From positions 44,973,710 through 45,037,709 of the forward strand of contig JAYGXS010000003.1 in assembly GCA_036362985.1 (NCBI GenBank): a stretch of 64,000 nucleotides of DNA, given 5' to 3'. The position numbers were made by a program, and so were the translations under genes. This document shows positions 1-10,092 of this stretch, piece by piece. The notes under the pieces are model-generated. The model saw only the letters and a program-made list of their open reading frames with translations, ran no database searches and was not told the DNA's origin. Positions within the stretch are counted from its first letter, which is position 1; the number at the start of each line of letters is the position of its first letter. The DNA comes from Ligula intestinalis. Taxonomy: Eukaryota; Platyhelminthes; Cestoda; Diphyllobothriidea; Diphyllobothriidae.

Positions 1-1125
1 TTGGAGAATAGTTGGGAGGAAGTTGCCACTCAGTCTGACATGGCGTTCGACCATGAGAGCCGTGGGAGAGCGCGGGGTCGTCAAAGCGGCCAACGCGTTT
101 TCTGCGTCCGCCCGCTGTCGGGGCGGATTCCGGTGTGTCCGTCAGCGCGGGAATTGTCACAAGGGCCCACAGTGGGCTCTACGTACGTCAGCCTCAGGGC
201 GATGATTGGCTTGACCAGCCTGGAGTGCTCGTGTGCGCCCCAGTCGCGCGAGGTCAAAAGTTGCGAGTCTCACGCGGCCGAGTGGCCAACATTGTCATCA
301 CCTGACTTCAGCTATGGCGTTTTACGTTAGGAGAAGGTGGGCTGCAGAGGTAGTTACGGTAGTTGTTTCGTCTATCCATCTTCAGAGCTCACGGTACACC
401 GCAAACATCGACTTATACTGAGAGCTGTGAACCTGAATGTCCTACCTTTGAAGATAGGTACACGAAATAACTACCCTAAACGTCAGACGCACAATAAATT
501 TCTCTAGGTGAGTTCTCCTTCTCCTTTTGATCAGAGAGTGAGCTGTTGCTCCTTGTTGTCAATGTAGACATGAATCGGCATGAGAATATTTAGTCCTCGT
601 ATTTCAGGTGGACTCTTTATCAATATTGAGGTGGAATTTGGGACAATGGAATTTCTATCTTCTTGTAATTTAGCGCATGGTCGCCTGTATTACGAGTGGG
701 TCCATATTTTCGTGTCGGGCCGTAAACACAGCCTTCCACACCGATCAATAGAATTCGGTGCGTAAGTAGCATTCCGCTGAAATATCATAATAGGAAACAA
801 CGTAGCAGCTGGTAAGTGTGCGGTGCGGATATGTGCTGCTAGTTCACGACACTAATCTAATCTGAGGTTTTATTGCGGCATAAACTTCTGGCCTTTGCCT
901 TGAAATATCAACAAGGGTGGAATTAACTCATTCAACACAGAACTTTCCAGCTTCCGGATCTTCTTAACTTAACGCTTTGTATCTGATATAATTGACTTCC
1001 TCTGCGTATTGGTCGCAAGTGAAAAGTTAGCATTAGTATGTTGTGCACATACAGAAAATGACATACGACACTCTTAACACCATTATGAGCTAAAGGCCCA
1101 AGTGCGTGTTCCGCCGACTTGTTAT
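1..1125. other. No recognisable gene; left edge of window
   Basis: I see no conserved domain, splice-ready exon or known repeat here. The first 330 bases are GC-rich and open in one frame, but the translation is unlike any family I know. N-terminal exons of the ZIP11 gene that ends downstream were looked for and not recognised, so they probably lie further upstream. Confidence 0.4.
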
Positions 1126-1629
1126 TTATATATTCCTAAGCAAATAAAAGTGTTCTCTAATTAGTTTATTAATTAAAAATGGCTTCATCATTGTCGTTTG
1201 CTGATAAATGCCGAATTTCTGCATCCTTTTACTACGTAAGCGCCGACAAAAGATTGACAAGTGTTCCCTATGAATAGTCCCAAGGGACATAATGCTATAT
1301 CTTGGTGTGTGGCGAAGAAACTCCTCATCTCGTTTGTTTGTGGACCTTTTTGGTCCACCTCGCTTAATCCTAGGCACTGGGGATTGTGGCCTGGCTGATA
1401 TCAACAATATTAGCTAAGCCGATAGCCTTTTGGTCACCAATTTTCTCATGCGCTCGAAATCAACGTCAGGCAGGAAACGCTTTGATATCATAATGGCACA
1501 ACAGGATACAGAAAAGTGACAGTATGTCACAAGTTCCGATATACCTATTTTTATGGTTCCAATTTTCGTTGCGATAAAGCGAAATACTGTCAAACAAATT
1601 GATTTCTGCTTTTTATAGCAAAATGTCAC
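1126..1629 (-). pseudogene. Possible Tc1/mariner-like transposase N-terminal remnant
   Basis: Two adjacent minus-strand reading stretches (1629-1414 and 1407-1126) are separated by a stop and a frame change. The second contains a basic GGPKRSTNKRDEEFLRHT-like segment followed by a RRLRSKR segment. This resembles the GRPRKTT...RED linker and second helix-turn-helix of Tc1-type transposases. No DDE/D catalytic domain is visible. The similarity is judged by eye and is weak; chance resemblance is possible. Confidence 0.25.
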
Positions 1630-2529
1630 AAATTTGCAGAAAATAATTTATCAAGCTGAATTATTTCGTTGTATCTCGAACAGAATGTGATTCCTCGCAC
1701 TTGCCTTCGCTCGATTTTCATTGATCTGCAGATCAGATGTGTCGTTTAGAGAAGATATTTATGTTAAAACATTTTTTGCGAATGCTGATGTTCTTTTTAC
1801 AGCACAACATACAAAATCACAAGGTTTTGTTCTCTCATATTATATAGCGTAGACACTTTCTTGGATATCCGATAACCTCCGATTTCGCCAAAATCCTGCG
1901 CATTTTCCATCAGTTTAAAGACTGGACATACAGTTTTCGTTAATAAAAGGTTTTCTGATTATTGAATCCACTCAACAGATCAATATTAGAAGACCATATA
2001 TACGCTCAATTAACTAATCGAATTTCGATCGTGCCTTCGTCTAACTTAAGTCATATTTGTTATAAGCGTAGAAAAGGGTGTCGGCGTAAATTCAGTTAAT
2101 ATTTATCGCCTGGTATGCCTCACTCACAGAACTCCACTTACCACCATCCCTGTGTTACGCGATCTGCGAAGTACTGCTCGCGAAGTAGCACCAATTTATT
2201 TTTGCCTTATCCGCAAACGTGAATATTATTCACTTGAAGTTGATAGTAGGAAAATCCGACGGTTAACAGCTGAAAGCCTTCGTCGCGATGGAATTGTAGA
2301 GTCCAATTTTCCTCGTCTCCCATAATTGGCAGAAACATTTGCTATAACTCTGACAAGTTGACCATCTCCGATGTGATCCTATTTGAGTTATCGTGGAACG
2401 CTCAGGGGGTACTGATTGTTACCAACCATTACTAAGTACGAGGAAGGAGCAGACAGGATTCTCGTTTTGGTATATTTTCACCTAAAAACAGAAGCCAAAG
2501 TAACCTCTACGTGGTGGCACTTAAATAGT

Positions 2530-2960
2530 CGATTCCGACGAGGTCCACTGTGTGTGCCGTATGGACGGAGACTTGCTTTTGGAGTTGTTTATATTAATAG
2601 CAGACTTGCGATGCATCTAACGCAACCTTCCGTCCTTCACCTACCTAGTCCTTGTTTCATTCCAAAGTCGAAAAGACCAGAGGTGAGATCGGGTTCAAAT
2701 GGATTGCATAGCGTGAGTCGGCATCTTATCGTTCCACCACATCTCCTTCCCCTCCACATGTGTGCCATTTGTTGTGCATGCGTGTCCCCAGTAACGTTTA
2801 CCATGCCTCGATCTAGCCTCCGCATTGTTTCAGCGCACCTACCACGCGCAGGTCACCGTTCCTGCACCACCCTGTTTGTAGTGCACACGGTGGAAATAAT
2901 CGAAATCGACGGTCGAACTGTCACCACGCAGGGGTCCCAATTTAGGAACCAACGCGTACA
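2530..2960 (+). repeat. Dispersed 'palindrome-head' repeat, copy 1 (plus copy with inverted second fragment)
   Basis: From about 2530 this carries the family's opening GATTCCGACGAGGTCCAC and then the AGACTTGCGATGCATCTA core near 2600. At about 2845-2945 a minus-strand fragment of the same family ends in ATCGACGGTCGAACTGTCAC. The same order of blocks recurs at 8960, 9330, 19965, 28700, 44815, 45420 and 52490. No protein is encoded. The class (SINE, LINE tail or other) is not clear. Confidence 0.6.
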
Positions 2961-3233
2961 TGACACGGGTGCACAGGCTAAGGACTTGGTTAGCTCATGT
3001 GGTCACAAATATATGCAGTAATTTCGTCTTTTCATTGTCAGTAGCACACTAGGGATGCTGGAGGTGGACGTGAGGCTAATGTGTCACAAATTTTCGTTGT
3101 GCTAATCCACTGATTTAGCGGTGTAGTGATTTTCCTCGTCGAGTTCGACGGGCGAACTTGTCAACTCTGCGATTAGTCATCATGAGTTGCTCGATGCCTT
3201 ATCAAGTTACTTCCTAGTTTCTTCACCCTTTAG

Positions 3234-3486
3234 ACACCGAACAGACCGTCCGACGGAGGCTGCTTGATAGCGGAGGTACTCTGTTGGCAAACGAAATTCC
3301 TCGGTACGTCCCCTCCTCCTCCTCCTCCGCCTTTTTTCCCGAAGAATCCAAACCCAAACTCAACAACCGTTTGTGGCTTCTTCTGCTCGCAATTACCATC
3401 CACAACTTCCCCGAGGGTATGGCTGTGGGTGCTGCCTTTGGGCACCTCACGAATACCACCTCCATACAACACTTCTACCGCGCCAG
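3234..3486 (+). CDS. SLC39A11: ZIP11-type zinc transporter, internal exon with HNFPEG motif
   Basis: This exon lies between a pyrimidine-rich acceptor (CACCCTTTAG, ending 3233) and a donor (CAG|GTTCGT at 3486/3487). It encodes a hydrophilic loop with a run of five serines, then the membrane segment LWLLLLAITIHNFPEGMAVG. In the ZIP/SLC39 family the HNxPEG motif lies in a pore helix and its His and Glu bind the transported metal. The family moves zinc into the cytosol, and ZIP11 belongs to the GufA-like subfamily found on Golgi, nuclear and other internal membranes. The last codon is split (AG|A, phase 2) and joins in frame to the exon at 9994. The exon is entered in phase 1, so at least one further 5' exon must exist. 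A PLE fragment begins only about 70 bp into the next intron. Confidence 0.9.
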
Positions 3487-3554
3487 GTTCGTTCAGGACA
3501 TTGATAAGTCTTTTTTCGATGGTAGTTTCAGGGGCCGAGTTTCATAGCCCCTTA

Positions 3555-3995
3555 TGGCTGAATAAAAAAGACAAACAGTCTATAAACAAACACAATAACC
3601 TTCCCAGCCCATATTTGGTGCTGAGGCTCAGATTGGCCAGAGGAATTCGCCACTCGGGGAGGGCATGCAGACGGCTAGCCAAATGGCCCAGCAATCATCA
3701 CGCCAAAAATCTAGCTCGAATAATGAAATGGCAGCAGGTCACGTCTGGCTTGTCGTTCATTGAGCAATTAGCGTACAAGTGGGCAACCATCTTCGATAAG
3801 GGCGGAGCCGTTCACTGTCATGGATACACAGTAGAATAGCGCCTGCATCCTATAAATACCGCAACTGCCGGCGTACAAACTACTAGTTTTGGCTACTGCT
3901 ACCGTCTCTGGTGATGAGTTCGGGAGGAAATCCGAAACGTCTGACGAACAAAGATCTTGTTCGAGCGGTTTCGTCTACTTCTTCCGAGAAACGTG
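3555..3995 (+). mobile_element. Penelope-like element, 3' end fragment with hammerhead motif
   Basis: The left part decodes to a degraded QSINKHNNLPSPYLVLRLRL segment, the tail of the PLE protein just after its GIY-YIG domain. Then come the 3' UTR, a TATAAATACC box at 3851 and a hammerhead motif near 3905-3946, ending in TACTTCTTCC. The same block order is seen at 33400-33860 and, inverted, at 6160-6590. It lies in the intron after the first visible ZIP11 exon. No intact reading frame remains. Confidence 0.8.
3905..3946 (+). ncRNA. Hammerhead ribozyme motif (ACGU family), slightly altered core
   Basis: GTCT is followed by CTGGTGATGA (a CTGATGA core with two extra bases), a stem-II region ending in AATCC, then GAAACGTC at 3934-3941. 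Predicted cleavage follows C3941. The extra bases in the core make activity doubtful. Confidence 0.55.
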
Positions 3996-4162
3996 TCTAT
4001 ACTGCGAGACCCCCACATGTATTCTCCAGTTATGCCTCGGACTGAGGGCCCAACTGCAACAGTACTCTAACTTACGAGGGCGTACCCAAAAAACGAGAAA
4101 TATTTCCTGTATATTTTGATAAGAAGAAGCTTTGCCGAACACCGGAATCATGATTTTATTGG

Positions 4163-4203
4163 TCTGAGCTTTCGGGTTCCTGCAGGAGTCCATCGTCAGA
4201 GAT
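4163..4203 (-). ncRNA. Hammerhead ribozyme motif, AGCU family (intact core)
   Basis: On the minus strand CTGACGA (4199-4193) is followed by a stem II built on ACTCCTGCAGGA and then GAAAGCTC (4173-4166). The core fits CUGANGA...GAAA. The AGCU after GAA is self-complementary, so stem III could form between two molecules. Predicted cleavage follows the C at 4166. Stem I pairs ATCT with AGAC, with one mismatch. Confidence 0.7.
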
Positions 4204-4213
4204 GGGAAACAGC

Positions 4214-4256
4214 ATCTCTTACGATGGACTCCTGCAAGAGCCCGAAAGCTCAGACC
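4214..4256 (+). ncRNA. Hammerhead ribozyme motif, AGCU family (one core change)
   Basis: This is the mirror copy of the minus-strand motif. CTTACGA at 4218-4224 replaces CTGACGA and loses the invariant G of the core. Stem II and GAAAGCTC (4244-4251) are kept. It is probably inactive. Confidence 0.6.
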
Positions 4257-4439
4257 AATAAAATAATGATTCCGGTGTTGGAAAAAACTTCTTCTTCTTC
4301 TTCTCAAAAAATATACACGTACCTGGAATGCGAACATTTGCCTTAATATTTTCTTTCGACAAATGACTTGGCAGTGCTGCCGTCTATCGCTAGGTACTTT
4401 TATTAGACACTCCTCCTGCTTAGTTGGCCAATTACCATT

Positions 4440-4665
4440 CATACGAAACCATCGCAGCCGACAGGGCGATTGTTTTATTAACTTCCTCCAAAAACTCTCG
4501 GCGATTTTGCGATGACAAACTCTGGGGAGCAATACATTCATGACTGTTTTTTTTTCAACATCAAGGGAGTCGTTTACGCTGAACTGGTTTATCATGGTAC
4601 CAACATTACTATCTGCGAATGCTGAAGCGATTGTTTGCTGAGACAGTGAGGCTACAACGATCCGA
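4440..4665. repeat. Dispersed repeat of unknown class, copy 1
   Basis: This shares long matching blocks with 50840-51080, for example ACCATCGCAGCCGACAGGG, TCGGCGATTTTGCGATG and ACGCTGAACTGGTTTATCAT, in the same order and orientation. The minus strand is open across most of it, but I recognise no domain. It may be a transposon or an old coding fragment. Confidence 0.6.
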
Positions 4666-4669
4666 ATTG

Positions 4670-5984
4670 TGGCAACCGAGGGATTGACGGCTTCAGCACG
4701 ACAGTGCGCCTGCATTCAAAATCAACCAGTTTTTGTCGAAAAACTAGGTGACAACGACTTCTTAGCTCCATTACCCTTACTTCCAAGAATGAATAAAACA
4801 CTTTAAAGGGTAAACGTTTCATAAGACAGAAGGGGCTCAGAAGAAAACGTTCGAGGCACTTGACAACATTATCTCAGTGGGATATAAAATATGTTTCCAA
4901 CAATGGAAAAGCCTTTGGGACAAGTTCATATAATCTAATGAATGATATTTTAAAATGAATTACACTTTTTAAGACGTTATCTCGACTTGAAAAATAAAAT
5001 CAATAATGCACCTTTTTGTCCAGCTATCCTCTCGTAGGTGAGATCCGAGACCACCCTGTGCATTGCGTGTGCAGCCGAGAGATCAGGTGAAGTGTGACGC
5101 TCGTAGATAGCTTTGTCATCCGCTGTGCTCACATCCATCTCATCTGTTTTGACTTTGTCTTGCCGTTAGAAGGACGCTGCTTGCGTGGGAAATGTGGGGG
5201 GTGAGGTTGATGCCGCGTAAGTTCGCCCCCCTCCCCGTCTAGCAAGAAGGGCGTAAATCAAACCCTTGCATCTTCGAGAAACAGCGGGGAGAGGGGGTGT
5301 GGTGACATCGCCATGTTGCGATAGTCAAACTATCGGCTGGCCGCGGGGGATTTAGATGCCTCGGTTGATTGATTCAAGACCGGATTCCCGCGCCGAAATA
5401 GGACCTCACATTTCCGACATCCCGGTGCATCCAATTATCGGTGTGGCAATAAATTGGCGCTGGTCGGCACAGTGACAGGGTATGATCTATTGAGTCCCTT
5501 CTGTCACACCGACGCCGCCGGGTGGCGCGGCCCGCTTTCCAGCCAAGGACGCATACCACCACTGCAACGTGAGAATGCGACCACCAGCCAAGGAAACTCG
5601 ACCTCGCACCCTCTCACATCTTTCGGTGTTTTCAGGTTAAAGAACTGCTCAGAAGCTGGTGTTCTTATATAGTCCTGCAGATGAGCTCCTGTGTGAGTCT
5701 GAAATCTCAGTTGCATGTTATTCTTCTTTTTCCCAAGAGAGATTAGCATATTCGCTTCTATTCAAGGGATACATAATTTTGTTCCAGACTGTGAGTAGCA
5801 GGCAGAGGCGATGATCAGCCCGAGTGAGTGCTCCTCTTATATTCCGGCAATCATGCCGCCATCTTCAACCTGCTTGACCTGTAGAAATACAACTTCTGTC
5901 TGCGCACAGAATCAGGTAAATGACATCCAATTTCTAAATTAGGCAGATAGTATTACCAGCAGTGCTACCTACCTGGACTACTAG
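4670..5984. other. Intronic sequence, nothing recognised
   Basis: This is part of the first visible ZIP11 intron. A GC-richer patch at about 5030-5560 has short open frames in several phases without domain features. I see no exon of ZIP11 and no repeat family that recurs in this window. Confidence 0.4.
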
Positions 5985-6120
5985 GCGCTGTGCTGCTGCT
6001 GGCTGAGCTCGAGAATGAGCCCCCACACAGAGCAGGGCGAGTGAGTTCCGTTCGCGATCGGTGAACGTTAATAAATAAGTGTAAATACCTCCCGATATAA
6101 ACCGGCAAGAAAACGAGCCG
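5985..6120 (+). repeat. SINE body module (no tRNA head)
   Basis: This carries the family blocks GAGCTCGAGAATGAGCCCC, GAGTGAGTTCCGTT and GCGATCGGTGAACGTT, ending in ACCGGCAAG. The same blocks accompany tRNA-like heads at 7168, 36250 and 53625. Confidence 0.6.
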
Positions 6121-6159
6121 CTGATTCAATAGTAGGAGCGTTTATAAGAAGTAGATGTG

Positions 6160-7165
6160 ATGGCTGGTACAAGAATTTTATTCACCCAACGTTTCGTAAT
6201 CCGTCGGGGATCTATCAATAGAGGTAATAGCAGGAACGGGTAAGTCATACACAGGGAGTTGCAGTATTTATAGCATATACTCACTATATTACCGCACACT
6301 TATGGCAATTAATGACTCCCCACTATCGTCGATAGTCGTTTGATGGCTGGCGTGCAGGCAGCGACCTACTGAACTTTCATCATACGTGGTGGAATTAGAC
6401 GTGATGATTGCTCGGTCATCTGGCTCCCAGGCGCTGGCGTTAAACGACGCGTTGGCCTGTACGTTCCCCAAGTGGCGACTTGCTGTGGCTAAATTGAGCC
6501 TCAGCACCGAATATAGATTGGGCAGGTCATTGCACTTGTTTATAGACTGGGGGCCCGTGAACCATGACTCAAGTAATTCGCGCCTCACACTATTGTGACC
6601 TCTCGCGAGAATTTCGGTCTCAGAAAATTTGACTATGTGGCGGGGTCTTGTCGAATGAGCCGCAACTTAAGAATTTGCATAATTTCTCCACACTGCTGCC
6701 GCGTGTTCGGAAATTCGCGTCTCGAGAAGTCTTTCAGTTTCTCCAACGTAGTTGCTTTGTCTTTAACTGCGCCAGATCCTATCGACGACTCCAGACGTTT
6801 TTTGCCGTGGCAGTGAGTCCGTTGGTTTAATCATCTGAAGCCGCCGGCTCGTGTGCGACTCCAATTCAAAGTGATGCGAGATGGTGGCCGTTGGCCTCTG
6901 ATACGGTTTTGACGTACGGAAGTGCTCGCCAAACTTTGGGATCGTTGCGATTTTTTCGCTCGTCTCGTTTGCGCAGGGACCGGTTGAAGAAGTTGCGCAG
7001 GTAGCCGTTTTCTCTGAACATTCGTCGAAGATATTGTATTGCGGCAACTTCTTCCTCGTTTAACTACAGTGCGTCACAACGCAACTGCGTTTATCGCCTT
7101 CCTAAACACTTTGGTCTTTAGGCCACCACAATCTTTGCGACAGACGAGGATATCAAGAAAGGCCA
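6160..7165 (-). mobile_element. Penelope-like element, 5'-truncated and decayed copy
   Basis: Reading the minus strand from about 7165, the copy starts in the C-terminal part of the reverse transcriptase (LAFLDILVCRKDCGGLKTKV). It passes through a linker and a degraded GIY-YIG region (KTSGVVDRIW, near 6770), then a LLESWFTGPQSINK segment near 6570. It ends in a 3' UTR with TATAAATACTGCAA and an eroded hammerhead at 6186-6236. Several frameshifts and stops break it. A SINE abuts its 5' end, and a plus-strand PLE piece follows at 7575. Confidence 0.8.
6186..6236 (-). ncRNA. Eroded hammerhead motif, ACGU family
   Basis: GAAACG followed by TT (instead of TC) and a short ATCC/GGAT stem II are kept on the minus strand. 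The CTGATGA core is altered to a TTGATA-like string. It is recognisable by position and family but probably inactive. Confidence 0.45.
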
Positions 7166-7167
7166 GC

Positions 7168-7480
7168 TGGATAGAGCGGTAGACTTCCGATTAAAAGGTT
7201 GCGGGTTCGAGCCTCGGGTGGGGCACCATTTTGGGTTAGGTATGACTTGCTGATGACGGCTAATGAGTCAGAAATGGCTATTCCAGTCTCCCTTGTTTTT
7301 GTTGGCACTGCCATCTGGCTGGATCAATTGTGCGGCTACTGACGGGATCCACAATGAGCTGCAAGACAGAGCGGGACGAGTGGGTTCCGTTAGCGATTGG
7401 TGAACTTTAATCAATGAGTATAGATTTCTGAAGTCTATTTTGCCAGTCTTTTGTTCGCGGGATTCCGTTGTGTATGATTA
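7168..7480 (+). repeat. tRNA-derived SINE with body module
   Basis: A tRNA-like head has an A-box-like stretch (ATAGAGCGGTAGAC) and a B box GGTTCGAGCC at 7204-7213. It is followed by the family tail (GGTATGACTTGCTGATGACGG, CAGTCTCCCTTG). The body module (GCGGCTACTGACGGGATCC ... AGTGGGTTCCGTTAGCGATT) follows from 7325. The element sits exactly between two divergent PLE pieces. Confidence 0.75.
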
Positions 7481-7574
7481 GCAATAGGTGGTGTGTTCCG
7501 AGGTCGTGCATGTCATTTTTAGTCTGCTGTCTGCGCTACTTGCTTGGTGGTCGGCATGCTACTCGTTATCTGCT

Positions 7575-7850
7575 GAAATTTCATCCGCCGCAAACATTGT
7601 AGTGTTCAGGAAAGTGACAAATACAATGCAAGCGCTGCATTTAAACAACAGCCACCCAGTCAGCCACAAACAGAGCCACGTTAATTATCATAGGTATACA
7701 GTAATCGAGTAATTGAATTCTATGCATACTGCACTTTCCTGTGTATGAGTTACTCTTATTTGGTGGTGTCCTTGAGGATGAGCTCAAGCCGGAATCCGAA
7801 ACGTCAGGCGAATAATGTTCATGTCCCAGCGGTTGCATCTGCTGTCCCTC
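7575..7850 (+). mobile_element. Penelope-like element, internally deleted fragment
   Basis: A reverse-transcriptase C-terminal piece (VVFRKVTNTMQALHLNNSHP, from about 7600) is joined almost directly to the 3' UTR and an ACGU-family hammerhead motif (GAAACGTC at 7798-7805). Everything between, including the GIY-YIG domain, is missing. Together with the minus-strand copy at 6160-7165 it forms an outward-facing pair. Confidence 0.7.
7770..7812 (+). ncRNA. Degraded hammerhead motif, ACGU family
   Basis: GAAACGTC and AGGCGAATAA are intact and preceded by GGAATCC (stem II), but CTGATGA reads TTGAGGA. It is probably inactive. Confidence 0.45.
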
Positions 7851-8404
7851 AGGCGTAGTTTTTCTGAGTAGGATTGAAGCTGCTGATTTGGAACTAACTT
7901 CCTGCGTGAGATGGCTGAATTACTAATCAAGAGTGAATTTATCTACTGCATTGTAGTAGGGAAAGAAGATCCTCTCCTCACATACATATCTGTGTTAACA
8001 TTCGTATATGTTACTTAAAATCAAAATTGATAAGCTGCGTTTGATTCACACAAAGGACTGAACTAGGCGATCTTAACTTTTTTCACTCTATTTGGCATAC
8101 CGTTGCCTCAAAGGTTAGTGTATGAGCCTCATTGTATGCCTGCTGGCATAAACTTAACCTCCTGTTTAAAATATGAGTGTATCTGTTTGCGTACCTGTTT
8201 ATAATTTCTCCCTACAAACTTGTCATCTAGCATAGATAACTTCCGGATCCTTAGTCAATAAAAGTAAGTGTAGATGGTTCGTGCACTATAGCGTAGCATT
8301 TTCATACAGATTATCTGAACAGCTATGTCATTCCAGGCACACTTTCCTACTGTACTATCAGTGCAAGTTAACAGATCGCACATGGGCAGGCGAGCATTAC
8401 TGAT

Positions 8405-8620
8405 CAAGAAAAAAAACTTAAATGGCAATTTCCGGCTTTTTAATCGTCATCAGTCAGCCAGACCCAGCTCCAGGTGTTGTGCTACTCGAGGCTCGAACTC
8501 GCGACCTTCTGGTTAGAAGTCTAACGCTCTAATCATTGAGCTACAGGCCCGTGATTTTGCCGGTTTTAAATCGGGAGCTATTTACATAGGTGCATAGGCG
8601 CTCACCGATCGTACATCTCT
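8405..8620 (-). repeat. tRNA-derived SINE (minus strand)
   Basis: On the minus strand the head reads GGGCCTGTAGCTCAATGATT ... GAGTTCGAGCC (B box at about 8490-8499). The tail with the TGACTGATGACGATTAAAAA block runs toward 8410, and the body end CGATCGGTGAGCG lies near 8610. Confidence 0.7.
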
Positions 8621-8944
8621 ACTATCTGTTCGTGAAATTCGCATGTCGACGCACTGTGGAGCTCTGTCAAAAACCATGCCTAAACCCAGTACCTGATGGT
8701 TCGAGCAGTGATGAGGTCGAATCTTGACACTCCAGCGTCAGGAGACTTCAGCACACCTCTCACTATGAACATTGTGACAGGCTTTGAAACCATACCGATG
8801 CGCTAAAAATAAGCCTTGTAGGTCTGTCATTATCAATACTGTCTATATTTGAGATGCACGGCACGGACTCAGTGCCTCCTGATTAATGTGACCACTCTGA
8901 TACTCTGATGAGAGATCGAAACCATTCCCTTCAGTGAAGACATG

Positions 8945-9230
8945 TTGCGTTGGGTGGAGATCAACAGTCCGACCGTTGATTTCGACGAAGGTTACCGTGT
9001 GTCCCACTGCAGCGAAGGGTGCTTAGGGACGGGAAATTACTCGCGAATTAATTTGAAGTGCCAGTAGACTTGCGCCGCAACTATCGCATCCTCCCTTCCC
9101 TCACGACTCTGGGGGTGATGTCATGATAAAGCCAGGAAGCTCGGAAGCAAAATCAGGCTCATGTGACTGACATGGTGTGAACTTGTACCTAGGCGTGTTA
9201 CCACATCCCCACATTTGTGACATTTATTTT
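8945..9230 (+). repeat. Dispersed 'palindrome-head' repeat, copy 2
   Basis: It opens with GTCCGACCGTTGATTTCGACGA near 8968 and continues with AGTAGACTTGCGCCGCAACT and ACCTAGGCGTGTTACCAC. These are the same ordered blocks as the other copies. A further copy follows in the same orientation. Confidence 0.6.
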
Positions 9231-9299
9231 GGGTTTGCTTCCCAATAACATCTGCCGGGCTCTGCCCTGATCCACGTGTTGGTCCACAGTGCATCTATC

Positions 9300-9625
9300 T
9301 CATCGTTCTTTTTAAGCGGCAAGTGCAGGGACCGACAGTTCGACTATGTTCACCGTATACTCCACAACGCAGTGGCTTAGAGATGGGAGATTTGCGCGTG
9401 AGTTTGTTCTAAGTGAAAGGAGACTGGCGCAGCATCTACCTCACTCATTCTCTTCCCTCACCTTTCTGTGCCCGGTGTCAAGACACTGTCCAGAAGACCG
9501 GAGGCGGGATCAAACGCAGGTGGCTTGTGCGGTCGAAGGCGCCCCTACGCATGCCCACGTGTTGGCCCAGATGATCTATCACCCGCCCCATTTAGGGAGA
9601 TTATATCATGTTTGGCACACGTAGA
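9300..9625 (+). repeat. Dispersed 'palindrome-head' repeat, copy 3
   Basis: Diverged head (CCGACAGTTCGACTATGTTC), then CAGCATCTACCTCACTC and GTGTCAAGACACTGTCC with GACCGGAGGCGGGATC. The open frames across it are incidental. Confidence 0.6.
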
Positions 9626-9993
9626 CGGCCTGTTTAGCTGTGTCAGCCACTGCGCATCAATCCGTTGCGCGGCTGTCCTGCCGCTGTTCTCCCACTGGAC
9701 CCAGGTAAATGAATGAAAATGGAGTGCGGGTGGACACTGCGTAAGTCTGCCATCATTTACACTAATTGAGACGCAGGTAAAGGTTCCCGTGTCCCCATGC
9801 GTTGAAGCACGCCGTGGACGTAGTCAGTAAAGACGATTGAAATTTCGCATGAAATGTGCCTTGTCTTTATGTCTCTTCTCTGCTTGCTGACTTACCCGCA
9901 TATTTAAGCTTCAAGGTAGCCCACCACTAATGAAGGCGTACTTCCGTTTTGTCCGTTAACTATGATGTTTAAACTGATTATTTTCCTTGTCAG

Positions 9994-10092
9994 AAATTTG
10001 GCCGTGGGCATTGCGATTCAAAATTTTCCAGAGGGTTTGGCAGTCAGTCTCCCTCTACGAGCAGCTGGGTACTCCTTTTGGGACAGTTTTTG
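9994..10092 (+). CDS. SLC39A11: ZIP11-type zinc transporter, exon with QNFPEG motif
   Basis: The acceptor TTTTCCTTGTCAG ends at 9993 and the donor TTG|GTGAGT follows 10092. Joined to the previous exon it reads [17 protein letters not shown] and then [19 protein letters not shown]. The [10 protein letters not shown] helix is the second metal-site motif of the ZIP11/GufA subfamily, where Q replaces the H seen in many other ZIPs. The 99-base exon is a multiple of three with phase-2 introns on both sides, so skipping it would keep the frame. Intron lengths are about 6.5 kb upstream and 2.4 kb downstream. Splice joins are inferred from sequence only. Confidence 0.92.

Larger units (their letters stand above)
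4105..4330. mobile_element. Foldback PLE end pair: two head-to-head hammerhead motifs (AGCU family)
   Basis: Two arms of about 100 bases, roughly 4108-4206 and 4207-4322, are near-perfect reverse complements. Each runs outward as hammerhead motif, AATAAAAT, ATTCCGGTGTT and then a (CTT)n or (GAA)n tract. Both retain the AGCU-type hammerhead. This appears to be a non-autonomous remnant of two PLE 3' ends joined head to head. It lies in a ZIP11 intron. Confidence 0.75.

Noticed and set aside
1..3230. N-terminal exons of ZIP11 expected upstream of the first visible exon
   Set aside because: I searched by eye for the first transmembrane segments typical of ZIP11 and did not find them. They are probably outside the window.
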